A stretch of 64,000 nucleotides of DNA from Hypholoma sublateritium FD-334 SS-4. Taxonomy: Eukaryota > Basidiomycota > Agaricomycetes > Agaricales > Strophariaceae. Made by a program: the position numbers and the translations under genes. Shown piece after piece: positions 44,896 through 57,152 of the stretch (the first letter of the stretch is position 1; the number at the start of each line of letters is the position of its first letter). Location: assembly GCA_000827495.1 (NCBI GenBank), contig KN817534.1, positions 423,746 to 487,745 on the forward strand. The letters are read 5' to 3'. Under the pieces are notes generated by a model, which ran no database searches, had not been told where the DNA came from, and saw only the letters and a list, made by a program, of their open reading frames with translations.

Positions 44896-46740
44896 CTAAT
44901 CTAAGCTCTCAAGGTAATCTCGCCAATGTGGGTCATCAATGTTGATTCCTTGTTCACGTAGAAGAGCTTTAGATCTTTCCAATGACAAGCGAGAGTTTTC
45001 TTGCGCAAGTATACTTGCTGCCCGTGGAATGTCAAACTCAGAATGTTTGGAGGAAGGATATCTCAGAAACCTATTTGCTTCCTGTGATCAGTTAGCTCTC
45101 AGTAAGCATACACTCCCATCGCAAATTCAACACTGACTACTATAATAGCATCTTTCTGACTGCGGTCCAGCCCGACAACCAATGCCAATATAATTACCAC
45201 CAAAAAATTGATTATCAGAAGCATGGTCACGGCGCTGCAAGGAGGTTTTGGGCCGTTTCTCTGCGGTGGTTTGGTCTGAAGCAATCAAAGAGATAAATTT
45301 GCCATGTCAAGAATTTCAGGCACGACTCACTACTCTTTCCCAAATGACAATATCGGGCTGACTATCATTGCTCCCGCTTGCTATGATGTGACGGTCGTTG
45401 GTCGACACAGCCTGTGAGGGATTCAGCTTCGTGAACCCCATCAAAGTTGGGCACAGCTTACGTCCAATGCTTGGATCATAGTTCTTCGGGAGCCATGCTT
45501 CAGCGTCTGTGTTCTCTCTACTTTCTCCAAAGAATACAGGTAGATTGTCCCGTGATCGCTTCCGCATGCTATCTGCGTTCCGTTCTCGATGAAAGCGGCC
45601 CCGTGGATAAATGATGTTTTTCTTGAAAGTTCTATTGTACTGAAAGGTGCGGTATGGGGATATCTGTATAGGTCAAAACCATCTACCAGATTATCCACGA
45701 CCAGGATATTCTCTTCTGGGTTGAGGAAGGCATTTCCACTGGAAATATACGGTCAATAACTCGCTTTTTGAAAAACACAGTCTTGAATATGTACATGCTG
45801 CTGTTCAAGGATTTGGTCCAATCATTGATACCAGTTGCTGAGATTTTTGATTCCCTGCTATCATAGTGAATAGTGATCTTTAAATTCAAACATAAATCAT
45901 ACGCACATAACGCCGCTTTCCAGCCCGAAAATAAGAAGGTGCTCACCCTTCACAGTAAAGTGAATGGATCTTGGAATTGCGCAATGGGCCCCAGCCGCGG
46001 GAGCCGGCATGCTCTTTTCCCATATCAAAGCCAGTATCCCTGCGCGCAATCTTCTTCATTCTTCTACTTCAGTGAGGGTGTATAGAGCTCACTTACCTCT
46101 CTTATCAAAATCATACATTTTGATTCTGCCATGATGACTTGAAACAGCCAGACGACTCTTTACACGATCGTAATCAACAGATTCTACAGGGTCATCGACA
46201 GAAAAGGCGTTTGTCATGGATAACTCTCGAAAATTTGCCTGCTGATTGAGAAAGGTTATTAGCGTTGCAGTGTTAAGACGCTTGACAAACGCAATTGCCC
46301 ACTAACCGAATCCCTTCCTCCTTGATAAACGAGAATGAGGCCCCTTCCCGTTCCAAAACAGAGAATATTTCCTTCGGATGAATTCATAGAGAGCCACTTC
46401 AGACAAGTTACTTGCCCCCAGCGCTCAGACTTGTCTTGAAGTGTTTGAAGGCGACGCTTCTCACGAATATCCCAAATGCGTAGAACCTGATCGTCAGCTG
46501 CAAAAATCGCATCAATACCGTAGACAGCAAGTCTCAAATCTGCACACATACCGCCGCTTGCGAGCAGACTTCCATCTCGAGTCAAGGATAAGCAATTGAT
46601 TGGGCCGTTAGTTCCACGAAGACAAGCGAGAATTCGATACTGTGGGGTGTAAAGAATAGGTAAACATACATAATATTGGGAGATAGACAAACGCAAGCAA
46701 CCTGTGATTCAGAGGCAAAGAAATTCCAACTGAATGGCAT
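44896..46740 (-). CDS. WD40-repeat protein with C-terminal membrane anchor, copy 1
   Basis: A multi-exon gene with consistent GT-AG splicing. Exon 1 (46740-46702) encodes MPFSWNFFASESQ. The next exons give YRILACLRGTNGPINCLSLT, LLASGG, an intron, DDQVLRIWDIREKRRLQTLQ, RWGQVTCLKWL and CFGTGRGLILVYQ. The last blades include AVSSHHGRIKMYDFDK, IFGLESGVM, NILVVDNLVDGFDLYRY, IACGSDHGTIYLYS and HIIASGSNDSQPDIVIWERV. A hydrophobic helix follows (MLLIINFLVVIILALVVGL) and a cytosolic or luminal tail ends DDPHWRDYLESLD at 44896. The repeats make a seven-bladed propeller that is expected to bind proteins; no NACHT or other effector domain is attached. I see no lesion. The paralogue at 61.2-62.9 kb has the same exon order and the same tail anchor. 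Function unknown. Confidence 0.8.
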
Positions 46741-47086
46741 ATTTGCAAGTCTTTTAGAAAGAAAGTGAGTTCGATGCCTTGATTCACATGCTCGGTTTAC
46801 AAGCCCTTATATGAGCCCAATTTTATTGTTGTATAGCCTCCAAGCGACGCGGCATATCGTAAAGTAACCATAAAGCGTCAAATTGGTGTAAAGGCACAAT
46901 TATGGAGATGACTCATTGACAAAGATGACTAGTATCCTCTAGTATCATTTGATTCGGATGACACTCCGTTTTGCAGGCTATACCAACTCTATCACCCGCT
47001 TTATTGTGATCGGTTGTCAGTAGAACCAACAATAATTCAAGAGCCGTATAAGTATCAAACCGAAGATAGGGAAAATCAAGGCAACT

Positions 47087-47987
47087 ATGGCTCCCTCTGT
47101 GCGTTTGCATATTCCACTCTACACCACTCGGATACAATTTGAGTGCAGCGTCCTCCCACCTCCTCCTGATATCACGCTTCGAGCAAACCTCGCTGAAAAA
47201 GTCAGGAAAGGACAATGCGTACTTCCTGACTTCACCCTGCGCGCCGACCTGACTCATAAGATCCGGAGAAAGCGCCACGCAGCCCGATCGCCGTACGAAA
47301 GAGTGGCGCGTCACTCCCCTGAGCCGAAGCCGAGACCAAGAGAGCCACCGTACGCCGAGTCTCGCGAAGGATCGCCGTTAACCAGCATCGACGGAAGCGA
47401 TGATTCCGAAGGGGAAATGCTTCCACCGTTGCCTAAATCGAGACAGATACCCAAGCCTCCGGGTGAGGCTGGTCGGCGCAATTGTGGCGGATTCAATTTG
47501 GAAAGCGCATTGAATTGGGAAGGCAACAAGTATAAGCGGATGATGGTGAGTGGACTATTTCCTCATGCCATGGTAAAGCATCTCAACGTCTTTTTTTAAG
47601 AGCCATATTGATGCGATCATCAAACTGAGGTTAGACGCAACGAAGTCCTTCACCAACCAAGACCAGGTTCTTTTGACCGATCTTATCAGAACGGTATACA
47701 ACGATAGGGAACTGCCTCGAAGTGGATTTGCTGATACATTATTCCCCAGAGCACGGAGAAGATGAAAATCCAGCATCGATATATTGGAGATTGGCCCATA
47801 CGTGAAGCTTATAAGCAGCGGCTCAAGTACCACAGCGAAATGGCAAAAAAGAAGGCGCACAGAAAGGTCGAGCTGGCTTTAGTTCAGGTATGTTACCGGG
47901 AGTAGTATAATAAGTTGTCTCGTACTTACCTTATTTTAGGCAGCAAGAGTCAGCGCATCCTCCAAGAGTATGCCGCAGCATTTTTGA
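47087..47987 (+). CDS. Small basic lineage-specific protein
   Basis: Exons 47087-47545, 47601-47695, 47753-47889 and from about 47941 to the stop at 47985-47987 join in frame. The N-terminus is proline- and arginine-rich and disordered. The C-terminal part (NWEGNKYKRMM, IDAIIKLRLDATKSFTNQDQ, VLLTDLIRT, IGDWPIREAYKQRLKYHSEM, then KKKAHRK) matches a pattern shared by many Agaricomycete hypothetical proteins: a helical block, a DWPxREAxKQRLKY element and a basic tail. Such genes are commonly found near transposon-rich regions. It begins 345 bp upstream of the WD40 gene start, in divergent orientation. No function is known; the frame has no damage. Confidence 0.65.
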
Positions 47988-48670
47988 AGCATTGTGTAAA
48001 CGCGTGAACTTACTAGATCCCTATAATTCTCATATTATGACGCCTATGTACATTGCGCTTGTTTCGAGCGCATTGCTATACCTTACAAATTCAGATTTTT
48101 ACTTCCAAACGTGCTCAAACGTGAAGTAACACATCTAACATTTCAACGTCTAACTTGCACAGCGGTACCTTTCCCTGGCACCTGCTGATAGCCATTAAGC
48201 AGCTCAAACGGGCGTCCAGTACGTACTACGTAGTCTTAGGATTGCTCTGGGGAAGGGACATAATGACTCGCTCTGAGTCTTGCTGACGCGTCGCGTATGT
48301 TGCAACGCACGCTATGTACATAATCCGGAAATCTCGGGTAATGGACCAAGGGCCACTCCGAGTCCCTTGGCCTCGCTCCCCACACTGCTGTTCTAACTTC
48401 TATGGCCGCAGATAATAGTTTGTAGATAGATAACGATTTCCTCGACTATGATCTACAAATGCCTTACGACTAAGATGGCGAAGCGCGTCTCTCCCCCGCA
48501 GGTTGCGGTTGGGTTGCGGCGGATACGTATACTTAATATGTACATTACAAGTAATGCCAAGTAACCGAAGACTATCGCCTCGAGTCTTGCTCGAGCCTAG
48601 AATTCATGTAAAGAATTGGTAGCATTTCCTCAAACGAAATCGTCCACCTTGGTGAACTTCGTGGATAAAT
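47988..48670. other. Intergenic with dispersed repeat copy 2
   Basis: Holds the second copy of the ACGCGTCGCG-containing repeat at about 48245-48299. No gene recognised. Confidence 0.4.
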
Positions 48671-48673
48671 CTA

Positions 48674-49100
48674 CTAACACAGATATTGTTCAGAATGAAA
48701 CAAAAAAAGGAGAAAATTAACTGACTGATTGACTACATGATCCACACGAGCTGCATCATCCAAGCGCATATTGATGAATTCTTGACCAGCCGCTCCCAAG
48801 CGCATCACCGCAATGTCGCCCCGCCATATATTATCAAGTGTTTCGTTGAGACGGAGATGCAAGTGATTTTGACAGAAAAGAACGTATTGGTGAGCCTGCC
48901 CGTTGTCGATGAGTGTGATGCGGGTGTCATGAATGAAAGGTTGGATAAATCGATCTTCGAATAACGCCTCTACCCAAGGGTATCGGCTTGCAGTGCGACT
49001 TCCAGGGCCGCAAACCAGCCGGCGATTCGAGGCTTGGGTGATCACGTCTTGCCATGCAACGGTCCGCCTAAGGCTGGAATAGAAACGTGCTCTGAGATAT
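48674..49100 (-). CDS. Hypothetical protein, probable partial
   Basis: The open frame reads AWQDVITQASNRRLVCGPGS, RYPWVEALFEDRFIQPFIHD and WRGDIAVMRLGAAGQEFINM, ending in a region with R-L-D-D-A-A-R-V. I know the VMRxGxxGxxxNMR pattern from multi-copy Agaricomycete hypothetical proteins, where it forms the C-terminal part. The upstream part is not found before stops at about 49115. It may be a short gene or a fragment. Confidence 0.45.
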
Positions 49101-49640
49101 AGTTGGAGGCCCTAGTGCCGCGGTCAAAAATTAGAACGGTATGGTGGGTACTGCAATTAGCTCACTCTTCGAGAGGGAGAAAGCAGACATCCGCGGTTAG
49201 TAGAAGGCATTAATTGAAGATATGCACGCGTCGATATGGTGTTGGAACTTGGTATAAGATGGGTTTTGGTGGCTTATAACGCATTTCAAAACAATAAGAT
49301 ATAGTACTTCAGGGCACCTGTGCTCACGGAACGCCTAAATGGGAAAGCATCTATCTCGCAGAGGTGAGGAAAGTTCAAATAGAGCGGCATATCCGAAGCG
49401 TCTGAAACGGCAATATTATTATCAGCACACCGTTGGAGTCACTACTCCGTATTCAATTACGCAATAAACAATAAGGAAAAATGAAGACGCAAAAGCCGAG
49501 AAGTCATCATTGGTGAAGTAGAATGATGCGAGCCAACTGACTTGGAGGTGTCGAAGGATCATACAAAATTCATCTAGGGATGAGCACATTTAAGAGCTTA
49601 GCAAGTCAAATATCCATTGTACGAACAAATACCGTGAATC
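49101..49640. other. Intergenic
   Basis: Promoter side of the coiled-coil gene. No feature recognised. Confidence 0.3.
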
Positions 49641-52600
49641 ATGTCGTCCTTCTTCAGACGCACTTTCGGACTCCCACAGGATTCTCCAGATGTCGAATCT
49701 CATAATCTTGATCAGGACGACTCAATGCAAGGTCTTCCACATAGCAAAGCACCTTCGCATTCCTCTCCTCCTGGTCCATATTCTCCCGCTACTTATACAC
49801 ACCATCCCCCACTTGGCCCTTCATCTGCCCAGGTGTGTTTTTTTTATTTTGAATCTAGCTCTCCCTACAGCTATTCAAAATCCTTGCTATGCCGCTGCTG
49901 CCCACCCCCCTGTTGGACAGCCGATCCCACCAACCACTGTTCACAGTCCTGGGGTCCATGGGCCACCAGCGGAATTACATACTGCAGAGCCTTACTCTAG
50001 CAATGCAAAGGTGGAGGTGAGCTTGAATAGCTGGGCCTCAACTACGTACCTGTTGGCGTTTTATGTCTTAAAATAAACTTCTTGCAGGGTATACAGGCCA
50101 CCGGTCTGCTTGTGCCGCCTAATCCCGATTCCGAGGAACGAAGACCGAGGATTGAAGATCGCAATAATCTTACTACACATCGTCACCAACGCCGAAGTAA
50201 GACACCACGTCCTAATCCAGTTTACGAGGAGCCGGTGAGTATTTCATGGTTTCATAACCGAGACTGTAGTATACTAATATCAAAGCCAATGTACGCCAAG
50301 TTATCTCTAAGACTCCGTAACCAATTACAGCAGGAATTCCATGACCGAGAAGCAAACTTTTTGAATCACCAAAGCCAGATTTTGGAGCAAGAGAGGACCA
50401 GGATGGAAGATCAGATCAGAAAACATCAAGAGCACGCAGCTCAAATTGTTCTTCAAGCAAAGAATGACGCCGACGCTTTGATTCGGACGGCGAGGACAGA
50501 GGCTGAACAAATTTTTCAGGAGAGGAGAACCAGTATGCTGGACCTCGCATCCAGGAGAGAACAGGACCTTCTTGAGAAGCTTCGCGGGGCAGAAGAGGAT
50601 TTAGACTCTGTTCGTAGGGGGGCAAATGAGTATGCAGAAATGCTTCAGAAAGCGCAGGCAGAAGTAAGGCAGGCACGGCTGGAGGCAGATGAATCGAGAG
50701 CAGAGGCCGAAAGGATGAGATTGGAATTGATGAGGTCGAATGTTGGACACAGAGGGGCAGCTGAGGTATGTGCTGATTTCTCAGTGGAAGGGTTCGCACT
50801 GATACATAACCGAATAGGAGCAAGAACACAGTGATAAAGCTAGGAGGGAGAAGGGGAAAGCCATCACGCCAGAGATAAGCGATACGGAGGACGAAATTGC
50901 AAAGCACCTCATGGTGCCTTCCTCTCAGGTCAGTTTATATGATTGATCAGGCTGGTGTGTTCATACTTGTTCATTAGATGCCTCCTCATCGACAGCAAAT
51001 GATGTCACGTTCAACATCTTCTCAGGTTGATTTATTTTTGTCAAAGAGTTTCATTGTAGCTGACGTATTCATCGGAATCCGCGTCCTCAGCCCCAAAGAA
51101 GCAGAGACGAAGATGATGACATGGGCCTGATGCCATCTTCATCTGAGGTCGGTCCTCTCTATTCATGACGTACACAGCGTCTGACTCCAACTTTTTCGGG
51201 ACAGACAATACTCCCTGCACCCTCTTCTCCTGCCGACTCCCCTTCAATTCCACGTCGTCCGCCCGGAAGAGACAGAGACAAAGATGATGATATGGGCCAG
51301 GTACCCTCGTCATCGCTTCCATCATCTGAAGTCAGCCCCTCTCGTCCACGAAGTAGTTGATGATGTTTAACTTAACGCTAGGCCCAAATTCTTTGCGAGG
51401 AAATGATATCTCATGCGCAGCGTTCTAATGTCGGCCTCTTGTTTCAGATATCTTCCCAGCTAACTTGCCCATCAGGCTTCACGTCATCAATTTCAGAGCG
51501 GCAGAACCAACGATAACGAGATGGGTGCTGTTCCCTCTTCCTCGCCGGTGAGCCTATTTCGTGACCGAGAATTTTTTTTTGTCTGAATTTGATTATAGGT
51601 TGCACCTCCTGCTAGGCACTCATACACCCGTGTTCAAGGCGCAGTGGTTCGAGCACCGTCGTTTTCTTCTGTAGGGTCTTCCTCTTCGATTTATGTAGAC
51701 AGTCAGGTCTCTAATCATTTCAATAGGTTCCGCCCCCTCAGCGGCACTCACGTCCCCGAGGTGGAGGTGGCCCAAGAGTTGATATACATATGGGGCCCGG
51801 TAACGAAGCAGGGGGAAATCAAAAGCGAGTAAACGTCACTAGACCGGAAGAACAGAACTCAGCCCACCACCCTGGCGTGTCCGAAGCTGTTGACGACGAG
51901 AATCAGAGCGAGATGGAAGACGAAGTTGAAGCCCGCAGGCAAATCCGTCCTATAAGAAGAAAGTATAGCATATATCGACAAACGCGACCTCGGGGCTCAA
52001 ATCCACAGAGAGCTGTTGGCCTGGTGTGTCACCTTTGCTATCAATGTAGATTAATGAACTGATAATTTAATTAGAATGCAGTGAGGTCATTGATGAATAC
52101 ACTCATGCACATCCAGCGTGACAGTGATGTTACAAAGGTGAGGTTGGCGGATTCCGCTGAGGTAGAACAGTTTGACATTGGAGAGGGCGATGGACCGGGA
52201 CTGGACCCGATGCGTCCGTATTTTGGGAAGCACTTCCTAAAAAAGGGCTGGCATCATACCTTGCGAAGTCTCTTCATCGAAAGGATGCAGCAAGACTACG
52301 CCCCTTTTAACGAGTCAGAAGAAGATAATATTGGAGATATGTTCGACGAGCGTATCGGTCGTTTGAGGAGACAGTGGGTCCACCAGATGAAGATGTCGGA
52401 AAATGACATGGAGAGGGAGGTTGCCTTACGAGCAGCGCAGGGCAGATCTTCGACGCGTAGAGTCACCGTGAGTGCTTCAAATGGTTTCTTGGGATGTTTG
52501 TTTGATTTTTGCCCGTCTAGTTATACGACAACCGACGGGAAGTTGCCCTTGGCAATGTCAAGAAGCCAGATGGTAGTATCGACAAAGGATGGCAAGCAAC

Positions 52601-52976
52601 GCTCCGGCTCATCAACAAGTTGGGTTGTCAGGGTATGAGCTCAGATGAGAGTGCATGGGAAGGGGAAGGAACACGAAGACGACGGGTGTACTACATCAGG
52701 AGGCGGAAATGGCGAAGTGTGGAAACCCAAAACCGACTGGAGATTGTGGACGCGAATATGAACACAACGAATGCGTTTGGACGCCCTCGTTGCGGTAATG
52801 CGCCTCGGGAACGGATCAGATTGACTACTGGGCCGGTGAGTGTGCGCGACCCAGTAACTGGATGCCCTCGGAACATCTACAACAATGAATTCGTCGCTGG
52901 CTTAACAAATGCACAACACCGAGCGTTGAAGATGACAGGGGTAATGGATTTGGGAGTTGTCCAGTATTCGCATTGA
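49641..52976 (+). CDS. Coiled-coil lineage-specific protein with SSDE C-terminal block
   Basis: A multi-exon gene from MSSFFRRTFGLPQDSPDVES at 49641. It has a P/S-rich start, short exons, then a long coiled coil at about 50330-50765 (EQERTRMEDQIRKHQEHAAQ, then LIRTARTEAEQIFQERR and MLQKAQAEVRQARLEADESR). A series of small acidic exons follows at 50975-51550, then a conserved C-terminal region: NAVRSLMNTLMHIQRDSDV at 52078, MRPYFGKHFLKKGWHHTL, GMSSDESAWEG near 52634, YYIRRRKWRSVETQNRLEIV and FGRPRCGNAPRERIRLTTGP; stop at 52974-52976. The GMSSDES-RRxxWRSxE-N-GNxPRER pattern is one I know from a highly expanded Agaricomycete hypothetical family. Its role is unknown, but genes of this type often sit in repeat-rich DNA. 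The main exons are int act in frame; the small middle exons are less certain. Confidence 0.65.
51091..51547 (+). repeat. Triplicated acidic exon unit
   Basis: Three exons inside the coiled-coil gene are related: ending at 51147 (RSRDEDDDMGLMPSSSE), at 51330 (RDRDKDDDMGQVPSSS and PSSE) and at 51547 (GRTNDNEMGAVPSSSP). The 5' ends of the following introns are also alike. Spacing is about 183 and 217 bp. Confidence 0.65.
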
Positions 52977-53431
52977 ATGTTGTATCATTTAGAGTATCTA
53001 TTATCAAGTTCATGAGATATTACACGAGCAATACGAGCATAAGCGTTGATCGATGAAAACCCACCTAACTCCTAGCCAAACTAGAGTAACGGGTAATCGT
53101 TGCTAACTTGAAAGCAGAAGTTAAAATGCCAAATTTAGGGGAACCATGAGCTGGACTATCCAGTATATCCTAGGAAGCGACCCTTGTCTGTCCGTCCCAG
53201 ATAATCCAGAACCCAGGAAGAGGCGAGGAAGAGGGCAGGCAGGTTGAAATATATTGCACAAATCGTAACGTGTATGCATTACTAGTTCATCACTTATTTG
53301 AATCCCCGACTTAACTTTCTAACTCCGTCGTGCCCTACCCGTGCTCCAACTTAATGCGACCCAAATGCGACCTAGTCTCCTTCTCAGACCAAATACAAGA
53401 TGATAGTCGATCTTATAATATATGGTCTGAT

Positions 53432-53972
53432 GCAATTTGACGGCGCTTTGGTGGGAGGGTCCGTTCGGTTTTATCGGAATAAAACTTAAAGCCTTTTCGC
53501 CTTTGATAGTCGTCACGTGCATCGAAAACCGTGTCTAATCTAATCGAATGCAACGATTACTTCGTAGTTTGACCGCAGATTTGCCATTATTGCAACATGG
53601 AACGCGCCGTAGAGAGCTCCATGACCACAGAAACTCCATGCAGTTTTTTTTCTCCTACGATCAACCTCCAATCATAGTAAATCACATTGAAATCAGGTGC
53701 ACTGGCGACTGCTGTCTGTTTGGGACTGAGTCTTCGTTCTATAAACAATTTCCTTGATCTATGATTCTACCTCTGCAGAAATATATGAGAAGTTTCATTA
53801 AATTTCACAAGATTGAAGGGACTCCATAACGCTAGAAAGCGAGAAACGCGCGACGTGGACGGGGGGCGCGTGAAGCATGTGACGAATAAACGTGATCTGG
53901 AAACCGGAAAGCCGAAAAATACAGCACATATTGGTACCGAAAGGACCCTCCCACCAAAGTGCCATCAGATTG
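53432..53972. repeat. Inverted repeat pair, about 0.5 kb apart
   Basis: The 31 bases at 53432-53462 and the reverse complement of 53942-53972 agree at 28 positions. Each contains the block CCCTCCCACCAAAG in one orientation. The three differences are all transitions. An AATGCGACC motif also lies outside both arms. The enclosed DNA has no recognisable gene; a non-autonomous element or a folded-back duplicate is possible. Confidence 0.65.
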
Positions 53973-54681
53973 CTCAAGACTAAATGCGACCCATCCACGG
54001 CCGTGTGTAGCTGTGATCTATCATCTCACACATACGTATTCAGTTCGGTTGCCTGGATTATCCATGCAGTCCTCGAACAAGCTCATTTCTTGACGATAGT
54101 CCGAGTCTCGCCGTTAATAAGTATTTTCAGTGCTGCGGTGAGGTAACAAGGTAGTATATAGCGTCGTCAGTACTGCTCTGGGAAGAATCAACTACACCGT
54201 GACTACTTCTTTCTTCTCAACCAGCACGATTGAACCGCGAGCAACATTACCTCTTTTCATGTCTCTGCCTGGCGGGAACTCCTAGGTCATATCCAATGTG
54301 AACGGCCCTACAAATGAGGCCGAAGCACTATATAAAATTGCTATGTAGGTTTGCCTCCCTCTCGTTATGGGCGTTGCGTACGACTTACGACTGTTCTCCG
54401 CAGTGCAAAGAATGGACATCTAATATTTATAACTCCGATTAGACTCCGATTGTAAACACTGGTTCATTTTGCTTTAGCACATTTCAGTCAATCCTCAGGC
54501 CTCAGGCTTCATTTGCGTAAAAGTTATGATCTCGATTACTTCGGATTATCTGAAGCAATCAATATTTTCAAAAACATTTCGCTCTCCTCTAACCTCCTTC
54601 AATCTGTCGCCCCAGGGTTCAATCTGTTAGGCACTATTTATCCACTGAAGGTCAGACCTACTGCTGGACATCTCCGCGCCA

Positions 54682-57152
54682 ATGCTCAATGCCTATTCAT
54701 TTATTACACAGATGCCGCTTTCATTTGACTATGCGCGTGGAAGTGCCTTTGTTCACAACGGGCATCTATATTATTCTCCAAATTGTTCGCGCCCTGTGAT
54801 CATTCCCCCCCGCGTGGCGCTTATCGAGTCAACGTCCCCTTTTAACAAGCACCGATTAACGCTTTCTCAATTTCTACAGCCTGTTTGGTGGTCGCAGAGC
54901 TGGTCCTGGCTCTCTTTTGTTCCGCTACAGCCCACATATACATCATTTCCGTTCGAACCTTTAACGCGGATGCCGCGCATTGTCACTGTACGACACGTCA
55001 TAAGCGAACCTTCAGGTAGCGAAGAGGTCATACACATGTTCAGGATGCAACAGGACATAGTTTCTACTTGGCTTGATCGAGAACAGCTACTTGTCACCGC
55101 TGCTAACAAAATCCGACTTAAGCATGGCATTCAGAGCACGACACCACCGCTACCATCATCGTTCGGTTTCGCAAGAACTCATAGGTCTCATGCCTTAGCA
55201 AAGAAGATGATTTCGACCTCGCGCGACTGGTTTGGGGTTTTGATGGGATGGTTAGCGAGCATAATTGCAGAGGTTAGCATTTCGAAACTCAAGCGATCGC
55301 ACCCCGAAAACCTGCCGGTTCCATATTGGTATTGGTTCCTCTCAAATGAAGGAATGCCACACCACTGGTTGGATGGTTTACGGTTCTCTCCAGTCGCACT
55401 TGTTGGTCCGGATGTCCTGCGCGCAGGAATCGTCTTTTCTTGGGCAGAATATCAACACGGCCGTCCGCCTATTGAATTCTTCTATGACCACTCGATTCCT
55501 ATGTTCTTTCCATGGTCTATCAAAGAAGAACAGTTGATTGGTCGTGATTCTTCTCTGTCCTACCTGCGCCCGCCAAATGAACTCATCCAGGAGGCTTTAT
55601 CATTCCTTTCAAAATCTCCGCAAAGCCTTCCTCTTTTGAGGATATTATGGGAGATGATGACGAGCGAATCTATGACGCCATCACCAACGAGTGGGACTTC
55701 TTCCCTGGTTTTGTCAAAGATCCTGATAGCCAAGCTGATGATGGGGTTCCCGCACTACTCCCTGCTCCTCCTGTACAGTCCGGGCCCGTTGACCATCACG
55801 ACGACAATGGTCATATCAATGATGAAGAAAACCACCTTGTTGTGTATGATCGCAGCTCTGATGACAGATCCCATCCCATAGTTCTCCATCTAGCCCCCTC
55901 GTCTAGTCGGATCTCTCCTCAAGCAACGGATGTTGATGAAGGCGAGTTGGTGGAGGATAATCCAGATGTCTCCCATGATATGGAGGAAACACTCTGTTTC
56001 ATGTATGGATGGAAGCGAACGCATGGTTATGAAACACTTCCTCAGCTAGCAAAAAACTTAGATTGGAGAGGTGTCGAAAAAATTCTAGGTTTCTCATCGA
56101 CTCCTGCAGCTCAGGAAATTGAAAAATTAGCAATCACTGTGTTTGTGACCATGCTTTCTAAGGGCCCTCTGCCGTCCCAGAAACTTCCAGCCCATCTTGA
56201 CGACCTTAATGAAACAAATCGGGATCCTCTTTCTTTGTCCTATGACTTTAGGAACATTTTGCGGCTTGAAGACGACATTTTCCTTTTCCACGCCCTTCCA
56301 TCTCAAACATGCAATTGGGTGTTGGGTGTTCGCTCGCCCGAGGTTGCCCTGTATATAGTACGCTTTTTGGTCTTGCATCCCCGGCACACAAATGCCACTT
56401 TAGCTAGACATCTTCTCGAACGGGGGATCAGTATGTACACCCTCGTGCGTCTTCGCTCCAGTGCTCTTGACACATTCAACCTACCTGGGCCTCGATATCC
56501 TTTGGAATTGCAATGTTCCTTTCGGGGTTGTGGACATGTTTTCACTGCTCTTGACTTTCAAAGCTACACCTACAGATGCAAGCATATACTGGGTGAGATT
56601 GGACGCGGCGCGCTGTTACAAGGCGGAATCCTGGCTCGCATTGCGCGTGAGTTCATCAGTATTGAAAGCGCCTTGGATGGACCATCACATCAAGTACTAG
56701 TCAATCGTACAGGTGCTTCGTTTCGATCGGAATCCAACGGCTACGAATACTGGGATGACACAATAAATCAAACCGAAATTGACATAATTTGTGGAACATA
56801 TTATGTACCAACTGGTAAGTTAGCTATGGTTAGTGCTATTTCAAAGATGTGGCTAATATCCGCATATTGATTCTTAGTTCATAAGGATCGGATGAAGGCT
56901 ATATCATGGTTCCCTCCTCCATCTGTGTGGGCAGCCAATGGGTTTGCTTGGCTAGAATGGACTGAAGCCAGTGAATTTTTTTTTAGAAATGTTCTCAAAA
57001 ATATTCAGAGCAACCAATTCCAGCCGCTTACAAAAAACGAATGGCGCCAAAAACTACGAGGCTTTGGGGGTACCAGAAAGCTCCTTGAGGCCAATGCACA
57101 CCGTTCAAGACAATTTCTCAACAACTATTGCCCGATTCGGAGGACGATTTGA
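54682..57152 (+). CDS. Large lineage-specific hypothetical protein
   Basis: The first part, from 54682 (an in-frame ATG, later starts possible), reads RIVTVRHVISEPSGSEEVIH, STSRDWFGVLMGWLASIIAE, NEGMPHHWLDGL, VLRAGIVFSWAEYQHGRPPI and PWSIKEEQLIGRDSSLSYLR. The second part, in the next frame from about 55625, reads RIYDAITNEWDFFPGF, an acidic linker, TLCFMYGWKRTHGYETLPQL, TCNWVLGVRSPEVALYIVRF and WDDTINQTEIDIICGTYYVP. After an intron at 56815-56878 it ends KDRMKAISWFPPPSVWAANG and KNEWRQKLRG, stop at 57152. These blocks occur in the same order in a multi-copy Agaricomycete family of unknown function, about 800 aa long. The two parts are joined by a frame change at about 55610-55640: either a cryptic intron ending CGCAAAG at 55626 or a one-base lesion. 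No transposase motif is visible. Confidence 0.6.

Noticed and set aside
54140..54155. GTAACAAGGT string resembling the 3' end of small-subunit rRNA
   Set aside because: The match is ten bases with no further rRNA similarity on either side.
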